The position numbers were made by a program, and so were the translations under genes. Shown one piece after another: positions 32,201-48,600 of a stretch of 64,000 nucleotides of DNA (its first letter is position 1; the number at the start of each line of letters is the position of its first letter). Under the pieces are notes generated by a model. It ran no database searches. It was not told where the DNA came from and was given only the letters and a program-made list of their open reading frames with translations. Source of the DNA: Alentia gelatinosa (taxonomy: Eukaryota > Annelida > Polychaeta > Phyllodocida > Polynoidae); assembly GCA_950022655.1 (NCBI GenBank), contig OX465580.1:3705122-3769121 (forward strand), written 5' to 3'.

Positions 32201-35200
32201 TCCACTAAAACACCCTGTGAGGTACATGAATCTCCCTGTGTGAATTCCACTTAAAACACCCTGTGAGGTACATGAATCTCACCGTGTGAACTCCGCTTAA
32301 AACACCCTCTGAGGAAAATAAACCCCACCGTGTGAACTCCACTTAAAACACCCTGTGAGGTACATGAATCCCACCGTGTGAATCCAACTTAAAACACCTT
32401 GTGAGGTACATGAATCTCACCGTGTGGATTCCACTTAAAACGCCCTGTGAGGTACATGAATCTCACCGTGTGAATTCCACTAAAAACAGCCTGGGAGGTA
32501 CATAAATCTCCCTGTGTAAATTCCACTTAAAACACCCTGTGAGGTGAATAAACCCCACCGTGTGAACTCCACTTAAAACACCCTGTGAGGTACATAAAGA
32601 CCACCGTGTGATTTCCACTTAAAACACCCTGTGAGGTACATGAATCTCACCGTGTGAATTCCAATTAAAACACCCTGTGAGGTACATGAATCTCCCTGTG
32701 TGAGTTCCAGTCTAAACACCCTGTGAGGTACATGAATTCCACCGTGTGAATTCCACTGAAAACACCCTGTGAGGTACATGAATCACACCGTGTGAATTCC
32801 ACTGAAAACACCCTGTCAGGTACATGAATCTCACCATGTGAACTCCCCTAAAAACACCCTGTGAGGTACATGAATCTCACCGTGTGAATTCCACTTAAAA
32901 CGCCCTATGAGTTACATGATTCTCACCGTGTGAACTATACTTAAAACACCCTGTGAGGTACATGAATCTCACTGTGTGAATTCCACTGTAAACACCCTGT
33001 GAGGTACATGAATCTCACCATGTGAACTCCAGTTAAAACACCCTGTGAGGTACATGAATCTCATCGTGTGAATTCCACTGTAAACACCCTGGGAGGTACA
33101 CGAATCTCACCGTGTGAATTCCACTTAAAACACCCTGTGAGTTACATGAATCTCACTGTGTGAATTCCACTGAAAACACCCTGTGAGGTACATGAATCTC
33201 ACCGTGTGAATTCCACTGTAAACACCCTGTGAGGTACATGAATCTAACCGTGTGAATTCCACTAAAAACACCCTGTGAGTCACATGAATCTCCCTGTGTG
33301 AATTCCACTTAAAACACCCTGTTAGGTACATGAATCTCACCGTGTGAATTCCACTTAAAACACCCTGTGAGGTATATAAACCCCACCGTGTGAATTCTAC
33401 TGAAAACACCCTGTGAGGTACATGAATCTCACCATGTAAACTCCACTAAAAACACCCTGTGAGGTACATGAATCTCACCGTGTGAATTCCACATAAAACA
33501 CCCTGTGAGGTACATGAATCCCACCGTGTGAATTCCACTAAAAATACCCTGGGAAGTACATGAGTCTCCCCGTGTGAATTCCACATAAAACACCCTGACA
33601 GGTACATGAATCTCACCGTGTGAATTCCACTTAAAACACCCTATGAGGTACATGAATCTCACCATGTGAACTCCACTTAAAACACCCTGTGAGGTACATG
33701 AATCTCACCGTGTGAATTCAACTTAAAACGCCCTATGAGTTACATGAATCTCACCGTGTGAACTATACTTAAAACACCCTGTGAGGTACATGAATCTCAC
33801 CTTGTGAATTCCACTGTAAACACCCTGTGAGGTACATGAATCTCACCGTGTGAATTCCACTAAAACACCCTGTGAGGTACATGAATCTCCCTGTGTGAAT
33901 TCCACTTAAAACACCCTGTGAGGTACATGAATCTCACCGTGTGAACTCCGCTTAAAACACCCTCTGAGGAAAATAAACCCCACCGTGTGAACTCCACTTA
34001 AAACACCCTGTGAGGTACATGAATCCCACCGTGTGAATCCCACTTAAAACACCCTGTGAGGTACATGAATCTCACCGTGTGAATTCCACTTAAAACGCCC
34101 TATGAGTTACATGAATCTCACCGTGTGAACTTTACTTAAAACACCCTGTGAGGTACATGAATCTCACTGTGTGAATTCCACTTAAAACACCCTGTGAGGT
34201 ACATGAATCTCACCATGTGAATTCCACTGAAAACACCCTGTGAGATACATGAATCCCACCGTGTGAATTCCACTTAAAACACCTTGTTAGGAACATGAAT
34301 CTCACCGTGTGAATTCCACTGAAAACACGTTGTGAGGTACATAAATCCCACCGTCAGAATTCCACTTAACACACCCTGTGAAGTACATGAATCTTACCGT
34401 GTGAGTTCCACTGTAAACACCCTGTTAGGTACATGAATTCCACCGTGTGAATTCCACTTAAAACACCTTGTGAGGTACATGAATCTCACCATGTGAACTC
34501 CACTAAAAACACCCCGTGAGGTACATGAATCTCACCGTGTGAATTCCACTTAAAACGCCCTATGAGTTACATGAATCTCACCGTGTGAACTATACTTAAA
34601 ACACCCTGTGAGGTACATGAATCTCACTGTGTGAATTCCACTGTAAACACCCTGTAAGGTACATGAATCTCACCATGTGAACTCCAGTTAAAACACCCTG
34701 TGAGGTACATGAATCTCATCGTGTGAATTCCACTGTAAACACCCTGTGAGGTACACGAATCTCACCGTGTGAATTCCACTTAAAACACCCTGTGAGTTAC
34801 ATGAATCTCACTGTGTGAATTCCACTGAAAACACCCTGTGAGGTACATGAATCTCATCGTGTAAATTCCACTGTAAACACCCTGTGAGGTACATGAATCT
34901 CACCGTGTGAATTCCACTAAAAACACCCTGTGAGTCACATGAATCTCCCTATGTGAATTCCACTTAAAACACCCTGTGAGGTACATGAATCTCACCGTGT
35001 GAATTCCACTAAAAACACCCTGTGAGTCACATGAATCTCCCTATGTGAATTCCACTTAAAACACCCTGTGAGGTACATGAATCTCACCGTGTGAATTCCA
35101 CTTAAAACACCCTGTGAGGTACATAAACCCCACCGTGTGAATTCTACTGAAAACACCCTGTGAGGTACATGAATCTCACCATGTGAACTCCACTAAAAAC

Positions 35201-36127
35201 ACCCCGTGAGGTACATGAATCTCACCGTGTGAATTCCACTTAAAACGCCCTATGAGTTACATGAATCTCACCGTGTGAACTATACTTAAAACACCCTGTG
35301 AGGTACATGAATTCCACCGTGTGAATTCCACTGAAAACACCCTGTGAGTTACATAAATCTCACCGTGTGAATTCCACTTAAAACACCCTGTGAGATTCAT
35401 GAATCTCACCGTGTGAATTCCACTTAAAACACCCTATGAGTTACATGAATCTCACCATGTGAATCCCACGTAAAACACCCTGTGAGGTACATGAATCTCA
35501 CCGTGTGAATTCCACTTAAAACACCCTGTGAAGTACATTAATCTCACCATGTGAATTCCACTTAAAACACCCTGTGAGGTACATGAATCTCACCGTGTGA
35601 ATTCCACTGTAAACACCCTGTGAGGTACATGAATTCCACTGTGTGAATTCCACTGAAAACACCCTGTGAGGTACATGAATTCCACCGTGTGAATTCCACT
35701 GAAAACACCCTGTGAGTTACATGAATCTCACCGTGTGAATTCCACTTAAAACACCCTGTGAGATTCATGAATCTCAACGTGTGAATTCCACTTAAAATGC
35801 CCTATGAGTTACATGAATCTCACCATGTGAATCCCACGTAAAACACCCTGTGAGGTACATGAATCTCACCGTGTGCATTCCACTTAAAACACCCTGTGAA
35901 GTACATGAATCTCACCGTGTGAATTCCACTTAAAACACCCTGTGAGGTACATGAATCTCCCTATGTGAATTCCACTTAAAACACCCTGTGAGGTACATGA
36001 ATCTCACCGTGTGAATTCCACTTAAAACACCCTGTGAGGTACATAAACCCCACCGTGTGAATTCTACTGAAAACACCCTGTGAGGTACATGAATCTCACA
36101 ATGTGAACTCCACTAAAAACACCCTGT
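29281..36127 (+). repeat. Higher-order block 1 (about 6.85 kb)
   Basis: Bounded by a private truncated monomer (GAGGTACATACACCGTGTG) at 29281 and its next copy at 36128. It contains the internal 1,655-bp duplication, so it is longer than the later blocks. Other private variants (for example CACCGCGTGAATCCCAGG near 30167) recur exactly 6,801 bp later. Confidence 0.85.
30731..34040 (+). repeat. Nested tandem duplication of 1,655 bp (36 monomers)
   Basis: About 30731-32385 and 32386-34040 are near-identical. Matching variant strings recur 1,655 bp apart (for example 30918/32573, 31470/33125, 31774/33429). 36 x 46 = 1,656. Confidence 0.85.
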
Positions 36128-39100
36128 GAGGTACATACACCGTGTGAATTCCACTTAAAACGCCCTATGAGTTACATGAATCTCACCGTGTGAACAATAC
36201 TTAAAACACCCTGTGAGGTACATGAATTCCACCGTGTGAATTCCACTGAAAACACCCTGTGAGTTACATGAATCTCACCGTGTGAATTCCACTTAAAACA
36301 CCCATTGAGTTACATGAATCTCACCATGTGAATCCCACGTAAAACACCCTGTGAGGTACATGAATCTCACCGTGTGCATTCCACTTAAAACACCCTGTGA
36401 AGTACATGAATCTCACCGTGTGAATTCCACTTAAAACACCCTGTGAGGTACATGAATCTCACCGTGTATATTCCACTGTAAACACCCTGTGAGGTACATG
36501 AATCTCACCGTGTGAATTCCACTTAAAACACCCTGTGAGGTACATAAATCCCACCGTGTGAATTCCACTTAAAACACCCTGTGAGGTACATGAATCTCAC
36601 CGTGTGAATTCCACTTAAAACACCCTGTGAGGTACAAAAACCCCACCGTGTGAATTCTACTAAAAACACCCTGTGAGGTACATGAATCTCACCATGTGAA
36701 CTCCACTAAAAACACCCTGTGAGGTACATGAATCTCACCGTGTGAATTCCACTTAAAACGCCCTATGAGTTACATGAATCTCACCGTGTGAACTATACTT
36801 AAAACACCCTGTGAGGTACATGAATCTCATCGTGTGAATTCCAATGTAAACACCCTGTGAGGTACACGAATCTCACCGTGTGAATACCACTTAAAACACC
36901 CTGTGAGTTACATGAATCTCACCGTGTGAATTCCACTGAAAACAACCTGTGAGGTACATGAATTCCACCGCGTGAATCCCAGGTAAAACACCCTGTGAGG
37001 TACATGAATCCCATTGTGTGAATTCCACTGAAAACACCCTGTGCGGTACATGAATCCCACCGTGTGAATCCCACTTAAAACACCCTGTGAGGTACATGAA
37101 TCCCACCGTGTGAATTCCACTTAAAACACCTTGTGAGGTACATGAATCTCCCTGTGTGAATTCCACTTAAAACACCTTGTTAGGTACATGAATCTCACCG
37201 TGTGAATTCCACTTAAAACACCCTGTGAGGTATATAAACCCCACCGTGTGAATTCCACTTAAAACACCCTGTGAGATTCATGAATCTCACCGTGTGAATT
37301 CCACTTAAAACACCCTATGAGTTACATGAATCTCACCATGTGAATTCCACTTAAAACACCCTGTGAGGTACATGAATCTCACCGTGTGAATTCCACATAA
37401 CATACCCTGTGAGGTACATGAATCTCACCATGTGAATTCCACTTAAAACACCCTGTGAGGTACATGAATCTCACCATGTGAATTCCACTGAAAACACCCT
37501 GTGAGGTACATGAATCTCATTGTGTGAACTCCACTTAAAACACCTTGTGAGGTACATGAATCTCACCGTGTGGATTCCACTTAAAACGCCCTGTGAGGTA
37601 CATGAATCTCACCGTGTGAATTCCACTAAAAACAGCCTGGGAGGTACATAAATCTCCCTGTGTAAATTCCACTTAAAACACCCTGTGAGGTGAATAAACC
37701 CCACCGTGTGAACTCCACTTAAAACACCCTGTGAGGTACATAAATACCACCGTGTGATTTCCACTTAAAACACCCTGTGAGGTACATGAATCTCACCGTG
37801 TGAATTCCAATTAAAACACCCTGTGAGGTACATGAATCTCCCTGTGTGAGTTCCACTCTAAACACCCTGTGAGGTACATGAATTCCACCGTGTGAATTCC
37901 ACTGAAAACACCCTGTGAGGTACATGAATCACACCGTGTGAATTCCACTGAAAACACCCTGTGAGGTACATGAATCTCACCATGTGAACTCCCCTAAAAA
38001 CACCCTGTGAGGTACATGAATCTCACCGTGTGAATTCCACTTAAAACGCCCTATGAGTTACATGATTCTCACCGTGTGAACTATACTTAAAACACCCTGT
38101 GAGGTACATGAATCTCACTGTGTGAATTCCACTGTAAACACCCTGTGAGGTACATGAATCTCACCATGTGAACTCCAGTTAAAACACCCTGTGAGGTACA
38201 TGAATCTCATCGTGTGAATTCCACTGTAAACACCCTGGGAGGTACACGAATCTCACCGTGTGAATTCCACTTAAAACACCCTGTGAGTTACATGAATCTC
38301 ACTGTGTGAATTCCACTGAAAACACCCTGTGAGGTACATGAATCTCACCGTGTGAATTCCACTGTAAACACCCTGTGAGGTACATGAATCTAACCGTGTG
38401 AATTCCACTAAAAACACCCTGTGAGTCACATGAATCTCCCTGTGTGAATTCCACTTAAAACACCCTGTTAGGTACATGAATCTCACCGTGTGAATTCCAC
38501 TTAAAACACCCTGTGAGGTATATAAACCCCACCGTGTGAATTCTACTGAAAACACCCTGTGAGGTACATGAATCTCACCATGTAAACTCCACTAAAAACA
38601 CCCTGTGAGGTACATGAATCTCACCGTGTGAATTCCACATAAAACACCCTGTGAGGTACATGAATCCCACCGTGTGAATTCCACTAAAAATACCCTGGGA
38701 AGTACATGAGTCTCCCCGTGTGAATTCCACATAAAACACCCTGACAGGTACATGAATCTCACCGTGTGAATTCCACTTAAAACACCCTATGAGGTACATG
38801 AATCTCACCATGTGAACTCCACTTAAAACACCCTGTGAGGTACATGAATCTCACCGTGTGAATTCAACTTAAAACGCCCTATGAGTTACATGAATTTCAC
38901 CGTGTGAACTATACTTAAAACACCCTGTGAGGTACATGAATCTCACCTTGTGAATTCCACTGTAAACACCCTGTGAGGTACATGAATCTCACCGTGTGAA
39001 TTCCACTGAAAACACCCTGTGAGGTACATGAATCTCCCTGTGTGAATTCCACTTAAAACACCCTGTGAGGTACATGAATCTCACCGTGTGAACTCCGCTT

Positions 39101-40583
39101 AAAACACCCTCTGAGGAAAATAAACCCCACCGTGTGAACTCCACTTAAAACACCCTGTGAGGTACATGAATCCCACCGTGTGAATCCCACTTAAAACACC
39201 CTGTGAGGTACATGAATCTCACCGTGTGAATTCCACTTAAAACGCCCTATGAGTTACATGAATCTCACCGTGTGAACTTTACTTAAAACACCCTGTGAGG
39301 TACATGAATCTCACTGTGTGAATTCCACTTAAAACATCCTGTGAGGTACATGAATCTCACCATGTGAATTCCACTGAAAACACCCTGTGAGATACATGAA
39401 TCCCACCGTGTGAATTCCACTTAAAACACCTTGTTAGGTACATGAATCTCACCGTGTGAATTCCACTGAAAACACGTTGTGAGGTACATAAATCCCACCG
39501 TCAGAATTCCACTTAACACACCCTGTGAAGTACATGAATCTTACCGTGTGAGTTCCACTGTAAACACCCTGTTAGGTACATGAATTCCACCGTGTGAATT
39601 CCACTTAAAACACCTTGTGAGGTACATGAATCTCACCATGTGAACTCCACTAAAAACACCCCGTGAGGTACATGAATCTCACCGTGTGAATTCCACTTAA
39701 AACGCCCTATGAGTTACATGAATCTCACCGTGTGAACTATACTTAAAACACCCTGTGAGGTACATGAATCTCACTGTGTGAATTCCACTGAAAACACCCT
39801 GTGAGTTACATAAATCTCACCGTGTGAATTCCACTTAAAACACCCTGTGAGATTCATGAATCTCACCGTGTGAATTCCCTTTAAAACACCCTATGAGTTA
39901 CATGAATCTCACCATGTGAATCCCACGTAAAACACCCTGTGAGGTACATGAATCTCACCGTGTGAATTCCACTTAAAACACCCTGTGAAGTACATTAATC
40001 TCACCATGTGAATTCCACTTAAAACACCCTGTGAGGTACATGAATCTCACCGTGTGAATTCCACTGTAAACACCCTGTGAGGTACATGAATTCCACTGTG
40101 TGAATTCCACTGAAAACACCCTGTGAGGTACATGAATTCCACCGTGTGAATTCCACTGAAAACACCCTGTGAGTTACATGAATCTCACCGTGTGAATTCC
40201 ACTTAAAACACCCTGTGAGATTCATGAATCTCAACGTGTGAATTCCACTTAAAACACCCTATGAGTTACATGAATCTCACCATGTGAATCCCACGTAAAA
40301 CACCCTGTGAGGTACATGAATCTCACCGTGTGCATTCCACTTAAAACACCCTGTGAAGTACATGAATCTCACCGTGTGAATTCCACTTAAAACACCCTGT
40401 GAGGTACATGAATCTCCCTATGTGAATTCCACTTAAAACACCCTGTGAGGTACATGAATCTCACCGTGTGAATTCCACTTAAAACACCCTGTGAGGTACA
40501 TAAACCCCACCGTGTGAATTCTACTGAAAACACCCTGTGAGGTACATGAATCTCACAATGTGAACTCCACTAAAAACACCCTG
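36128..40583 (+). repeat. Higher-order block 2 (about 4.46 kb)
   Basis: From the truncated monomer at 36128 to that at 40584. Internal private variants recur 4,503 bp downstream (36891/41394, 37719/42222, 38271/42774). Confidence 0.85.
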
Positions 40584-43500
40584 TGAGGTACATACACCGT
40601 GTGAATTCCACTTAAAACGCCCTATGAGTTACATGAATCTCACCGTGTGAACAATACTTAAAACACCCTGTGAGGTACATGAATTCCACCGTGTGAATTC
40701 CACTGAAAACACCCTGTGAGTTACATGAATCTCACCGTGTGAATTCCACTTAAAACACCCTGTGAGATTCATGAATCTCACCGTGTGAATTCCACTTAAA
40801 ACACCCATTGAGTTACATGAATCTCACCATGTGAATCCCACGTAAAACACCCTGTGAGGTACATGAATCTCACCGTGTGCATTCCACTTAAAACACCCTG
40901 TGAAGTACATGAATCTCACCGTGTGAATTCCACTTAAAACACCCTGTGAGGTACATGAATCTCACCGTGTAAATTCCACTGTAAACACCCTGTGAGGTAC
41001 ATGAATCTCACCGTGTGAATTCCACTTAAAACACCCTGTGAGGTACATAAATCCCACCGTGTGAATTCCACTTAAAACACCCTGTGAGGTACATGAATCT
41101 CACCGTGTGAATTCCACTTAAAACACCCTGTGAGGTACAAAAACCCCACCGTGTGAATTCTACTAAAAACACCCTGTGAGGTACATGAATCTCACCATGT
41201 GAACTCCACTAAAAACACCCTGTGAGGTACATGAATCTCACCGTGTGAATTCCACTTAAAACGCCCTATGAGTTACATGAATCTCACCGTGTGAACTATA
41301 CTTAAAACACCCTGTGAGGTACATGAATCTCATCGTGTGAATTCCAATGTAAACACCCTGTGAGGTACACGAATCTCACCGTGTGAATACCACTTAAAAC
41401 ACCCTGTGAGTTACATGAATCTCACCGTGTGAATTCCACTGAAAACAACCTGTGAGGTACATGAATTCCACCGCGTGAATCCCAGGTAAAACACCCTGTG
41501 AGGTACATGAATCCCATTGTGTGAATTCCACTGAAAACACCCTGTGCGGTACATGAATCCCACCGTGTGAATCCCACTTAAAACACCCTGTGAGGTACAT
41601 GAATCCCACCGTGTGAATTCCACTTAAAACACCTTGTGAGGTACATGAATCTCCCTGTGTGAATTCCACTTAAAACACCTTGTTAGGTACATGAATCTCA
41701 CCGTGTGAATTCCACTTAAAACACCCTGTGAGGTATATAAACCCCACCGTGTGAATTCCACTTAAAACACCCTGTGAGATTCATGAATCTCACCGTGTGA
41801 ATTCCACTTAAAACACCCTATGAGTTACATGAATCTCACCATGTGAATTCCACTTAAAACACCCTGTGAGGTACATGAATCTCACCGTGTGAATTCCACA
41901 TAATATACCCTGTGAGGTACATGAATCTCACCATGTGAATTCCACTTAAAACACCCTGTGAGGTACATGAATCTCACCATGTGAATTCCACTGAAAACAC
42001 CCTGTGAGGTACATGAATCTCATTGTGTGAACTCCACTTAAAACACCTTGTGAGGTACATGAATCTCACCGTGTGGATTCCACTTAAAACGCCCTGTGAG
42101 GTACATGAATCTCACCGTGTGAATTCCACTAAAAACAGCCTGGGAGGTACATAAATCTCCCTGTGTAAATTCCACTTAAAACACCCTGTGAGGTGAATAA
42201 ACCCCACCGTGTGAACTCCACTTAAAACACCCTGTGAGGTACATAAATACCACCGTGTGATTTCCACTTAAAACACCCTGTGAGGTACATGAATCTCACC
42301 GTGTGAATTCCAATTAAAACACCCTGTGAGGTACATGAATCTCCCTGTGTGAGTTCCACTCTAAACACCCTGTGAGGTACATGAATTCCACCGTGTGAAT
42401 TCCACTGAAAACACCCTGTGAGGTACATGAATCACACCGTGTGAATTCCACTGAAAACACCCTGTGAGGTACATGAATCTCGACATGTGAACTCCCCTAA
42501 AAACACCCTGTGAGGTACATGAATCTCACCGTGTGAATTCCACTTAAAACGCCCTATGAGTTACATGATTCTCACCGTGTGAACTATACTTAAAACACCC
42601 TGTGAGGTACATGAATCTCACTGTGTGAATTCCACTGTAAACACCCTGTGAGGTACATGAATCTCACCATGTGAACTCCAGTTAAAACACCCTGTGAGGT
42701 ACATGAATCTCATCGTGTGAATTCCACTGTAAACACCCTGGGAGGTACACGAATCTCACCGTGTGAATTCCACTTAAAACACCCTGTGAGTTACATGAAT
42801 CTCACTGTGTGAATTCCACTGAAAACACCCTGTGAGGTACATGAATCTCACCGTGTGAATTCCACTGTAAACACCCTGTGAGGTACATGAATCTAACCGT
42901 GTGAATTCCACTAAAAACACCCTGTGAGTCACATGAATCTCCCTGTGTGAATTCCACTTAAAACACCCTATTAGGTACATGAATCTCACCGTGTGAATTC
43001 CACTTAAAACACCCTGTGAGGTATATAAACCCCACCGTGTGAATTCTACTGAAAACACCCTGTGAGGTACATGAATCTCACCATGTAAACTCCACTAAAA
43101 ACACCCTGTGAGGTACATGAATCTCACCGTGTGAATTCCACATAAAACACCCTGTGAGGTACATGAATCCCACCGTGTGAATTCCACTAAAAATACCCTG
43201 GGAAGTACATGAGTCTCCCCGTGTGAATTCCACATAAAACACCCTGACAGGTACATGAATCTCACCGTGTGAATTCCACTTAAAACACCCTATGAGGTAC
43301 ATGAATCTCACCATGTGAACTCCACTTAAAACACCCTGTGAGGTACATGAATCTCACCGTGTGAATTCAACTTAAAACGCCCTATGAGTTACATGAATTT
43401 CACCGTGTGAACTATACTTAAAACACCCTGTGAGGTACATGAATCTCACCTTGTGAATTCCACTGTAAACACCCTGTGAGGTACATGAATCTCACCGTGT

Positions 43501-45683
43501 GAATTCCACTAAAACACCCTGTGAGGTACATGAATCTCCCTGTGTGAATTCCACTTAAAACACCCTGTGAGGTACATGAATCTCACCGTGTGAACTCCGC
43601 TTAAAACACCCTCTGAGGAAAATAAACCCCACCGTGTGAACTCCACTTAAAACACCCTGTGAGGTACATGAATCCCACCGTGTGAATCCCACTTAAAACA
43701 CCCTGTGAGGTACATGAATCTCACCGTGTGAATTCCACTTAAAACGCCCTATGAGTTACATGAATCTCACCGTGTGAACTTTACTTAAAACACCCTGTGA
43801 GGTACATGAATCTCACTGTGTGAATTCCACTTAAAACATCCTGTGAGGTACATGAATCTCACCATGTGAATTCCACTGAAAACACCCTGTGAGATACATG
43901 AATCCCACCGTGTGAATTCCACTTAAAACACCTTGTTAGGTACATGAATCTCACCGTGTGAATTCCACTGAAAACACGTTGTGAGGTACATAAATCCCAC
44001 CGTCAGAATTCCACTTAACACACCCTGTGAAGTACATGAATCTTACCGTGTGAGTTCCACTGTAAACACCCTGTTAGGTACATGAATTCCACCGTGTGAA
44101 TTCCACTTAAAACACCTTGTGAGGTACATGAATCTCACCATGTGAACTCCACTAAAAACACCCCGTGAGGTACATGAATCTCACCGTGTGAATTCCACTT
44201 AAAACGCCCTATGAGTTACATGAATCTCACCGTGTGAACTATACTTAAAACACCCTGTGAGGTACATGAATCTCACTGTGTGAATTCCACTGTAAACACC
44301 CTGTGAGGTACATGAATCTCACCATGTGAACTCCAGTTAAAACACCCTGTGAGGTACATGAATCTCATCGTGTGAATTCCACTGTAAACACCCTCTGAGG
44401 TACACGAATCTCACCGTGTGAATTCCACTTAAAACACCCTGTGAGGTACATGAATCTCACTGTGTGAATTCCACTGAAAACACCCTGTGAGGTACATGAA
44501 TCTCACCGTGTAAATTCCACTGTAAACACCCTGTGAGGTACATGAATCTCACCGTGTGAATTCCACTAAAAACACCCTGTGAGTCACATGAATCTCCCTA
44601 TGTGAATTCCACTTAAAACACCCTGTGAGGTACATGAATCTCACCGTGTGAATTCCACTTAAAACACCCTGTGAGGTACATAAACCCCACCGTGTGAATT
44701 CTACTGAAAACACCCTGTGAGGTACATGAATCTCACCATGTGAACTCCACTAAAAACACCCCGTGAGGTACATGAATCTCACCGTGTGAATTCCACTTAA
44801 AACGCCCTATGAGTTACATGAATCTCACCGTGTGAACTATACTTAAAACACCCTGTGAGGTACATGAATTCCACCGTGTGAATTCCACTGAAAACACCCT
44901 GTGAGTTACATAAATCTCACCGTGTGAATTCCACTTAAAACACCCTGTGAGATTCATGAATCTCACCGTGTGAATTCCACTTAAAACACCCTATGAGTTA
45001 CATGAATCTCACCATGTGAATCCCACGTAAAACACCCTGTGAGGTACATGAATCTCACCGTGTGAATTCCACTTAAAACACCCTGTGAAGTACATGAATC
45101 TCACCGTGTGAATTCCACTTAAAACACCCTGTGAGGTACATGAATCTCACCGTGTGAATTCCACTGTAAACACCCTGTGAGGTACATGAATTCCACTGTG
45201 TGAATTCCACTGAAAATACCCTGTGAGGTACATGAATTCCACCGTGTGAATTCCACTGAAAACACCCTGTGAGTTACATGAATCTCACCGTGTGAATTCC
45301 ACTTAAAACACCCTGTGAGATTCATGAATCTCAACGTGTGAATTCCACTTAAAACACCCTATGAGTTACATGAATCTCACCATGTGAATCCCACGTAAAA
45401 CACCCTGTGAGGTACATGAATCTCACCGTGTGCATTCCACTTAAAACACCCTGTGAAGTACATGAATCTCACCGTGTGAATTCCACTTAAAACACCCTGT
45501 GAGGTACATGAATCTCCCTATGTGAATTCCACTTAAAACACCCTGTGAGGTACATGAATCTCACCGTGTGAATTCCACTTAAAACACCCTGTGAGGTACA
45601 TAAACCCCACCGTGTGAATTCTACTGAAAACACCCTGTGAGGTACATGAATCTCACAATGTGAACTCCACTAAAAACACCCTG
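40584..45683 (+). repeat. Higher-order block 3 (about 5.1 kb)
   Basis: From 40584 to 45684. Variants recur exactly 5,100 bp later (41394/46494, 42222/47322, 40019/45119). It is 13 monomers longer than the 4,503-bp spacing. Confidence 0.85.
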
Positions 45684-48600
45684 TGAGGTACATACACCGT
45701 GTGAATTCCACTTAAAACGCCCTATGAGTTACATGAATCTCACCGTGTGAACAATACTTAAAACACCCTGTGAGGTACATGAATTCCACCGTGTGAATTC
45801 CACTGAAAACAGTCTGTGAGTTACATGAATCTCACCGTGTGAATTCCACTTAAAACACCCTGTGAGATTCATGAATCTCACCGTGTGAATTCCACTTAAA
45901 ACATCCTATGAGTTACATGAATCTCACCATGTGAATCCCACGTAAAACACCCTGTGAGGTACATGAATCTCACCGTGTGCATTCCACTTAAAACACCCTG
46001 TGAAGTACATGAATCTCACCGTGTGAATTCCACTTAAAACACCCTGTGAGGTACATGAATCTCACCATGTAAATTCCACTGTAAACACCCTGTGAGGTAC
46101 ATGAATCTCACCGTGTGAATTCCACTTAAAACACCCTGTGAGGTACATAAATCCCACCGTGTGAATTCCACTTAAAACACCCTGTGAGGTACATGAATCT
46201 CACCGTGTGAATTCCACTTAAAACACCCTGTGAGGTACAAAAACCCCACCGTGTGAATTCTACTGAAAACACCCTGTGAGGTACATGAATCTCACCATGT
46301 GAACTCCACTAAAAACACCCTGTGAGGTACATGAATCTCACCGTGTGAATTCCACTTAAAACGCCCTATGAGTTACATGAATCTCACCGTGTGAACTATA
46401 CTTAAAACACCCTGTGAGGTACATGAATCTCATCGTGTGAATTCCAATGTAAACACCCTGGGAGGTCCACGAATCTCACCGTGTGAATACCACTTAAAAC
46501 ACCCTGTGAGTTACATGAATCTCACCGTGTGAATTCCACTGAAAACAACCTGTGAGGTACATGAATTCCACCGCGTGAATCCCAGGTAAAACACCCTGTG
46601 AGGTACATGAATCCCATTGTGTGAATTCCACTGAAAACACCCTGTGCGGTACATGAATCCCACCGTGTGAATCCCACTTAAAACATCCTGTGAGGTACAT
46701 GAATCCCACCGTGTGAATTCCACTTAAAACACCTTGTGAGGTACATGAATCTCCCTGTGTGAATTCCACTTAAAACACCTTGTTAGGTACATGAATCTCA
46801 CCGTGTGAATTCCACTTAAAACACCCTGTGAGGTATATAAACCCCACCGTGTGAATTCCACTTAAAACACCCTGTGAGATTCATGAATCTCACCGTGTGA
46901 ATTCCACTTAAAACACCCTATGAGTTACATGAATCTCACCATGTGAATTCCACTTAAAACACCCTGTGAGGTACATGAATCTCACCGTGTGAATTCCACA
47001 TAACATACCCTGTGAGGTACATGAATCTCACCATGTGAATTCCACTTAAAACACCCTGTGAGGTACGTGAATCTCACCATGTGAATTCCACTGAAAACAC
47101 CCTGTGAGGTACATGAATCTCATTGTGTGAACTCCACTTAAAACACCTTGTGAGGTACATGAATCTCACCGTGTGGATTCCACTTAAAACGCCCTGTGAG
47201 GTACATGAATCTCACCGTGTGAATTCCACTAAAAACAGCCTGGGAGGTACATAAATCTCCCTGTGTAAATTCCACTTAAAACACCCTGTGAGGTGAATAA
47301 ACCCCACCGTGTGAACTCCACTTAAAACACCCTGTGAGGTACATAAATACCACCGTGTGAATTCCACTTAAAACACCCTGTGAGGTACATGAATCTCACC
47401 GTGTGAATTCCAATTAAAACACCCTGTGAGGTACATGAATCTCCCTGTGTGAGTTCCACTCTAAACACCCTGTGAGGTACATGAATTCCACCGTGTGAAT
47501 TCCACTGAAAACACCCTGTGAGGTACATGAATCACACCGTGTGAATTCCACTGAAAACACCCTGTGAGGTACATGAATCTCACCATGTGAACTCCCCTAA
47601 AAACACCCTGTGAGGTACATGAATCTCACCGTGTGAATTCCACTTAAAACGCCCTATGAGTTACATGATTCTCACCGTGTGAACTATACTTAAAACACCC
47701 TGTGAGGTACATGAATCTCACTGTGTGAATTCCACTGTAAACACCCTGTGAGGTACATGAATCTCACCATGTGAACTCCAGTTAAAACACCCTGTGAGGT
47801 ACATGAATCTCATCGTGTGAATTCCACTGTAAACACCCTGGGAGGTACACGAATCTCACCATGTGAATTCCACTTAAAACACCCTGTGAGTTACATGAAT
47901 CTCACTGTGTGAATTCCACTGAAAACACCCTGTGAGGTACATGAATCTCACCGTGTGAATTCCACTGTAAACACCCTGTGAGGTACATGAATCTAACCGT
48001 GTGAATTCCACTAAAAACACCCTGTGAGTCACATGAATCTCCCTGTGTGAATTCCACTTAAAACACCCTGTTAGGTACATGAATCTCACCGTGTGAATTC
48101 CACTTAAAACACCCTGTGAGATACATGAATCCCACTGTGTGAATTCCACTTAAAACACTCTATGAGTTACATGAATCTCACCGTGTGAATTCCACTTAAA
48201 ACACCCTGTGAGGTATATAAACCCCACCGTGTGAATTCTACTGAAAACATCCTGTGAGGTACATGAATCTCACCATGTAAACTCCACTAAAAACACCCTG
48301 TGAGGTACATGAATCTCACCGTGTGAATTCCACTTAAAACGCCCTATGAGTTACATGAATCTCACCGTGTGAACTATACTTAAAACACCAAGTGAGGTAC
48401 ATGAATCCCAACGTGTGAATCCCACTTAAAACACCCTGTGAGGTACATGAATCCCACTGTGTGAATTCCACTTAAAACACCTTGTGAGGTACATGAATCT
48501 CACCGTGTGAATTCCACTGTAAACACCCTGTGAGGTACATGAATTCCACTGTGTGAATTCCACTGAAAACACCCTGTGAGGTACATGAATTCCACCGTGT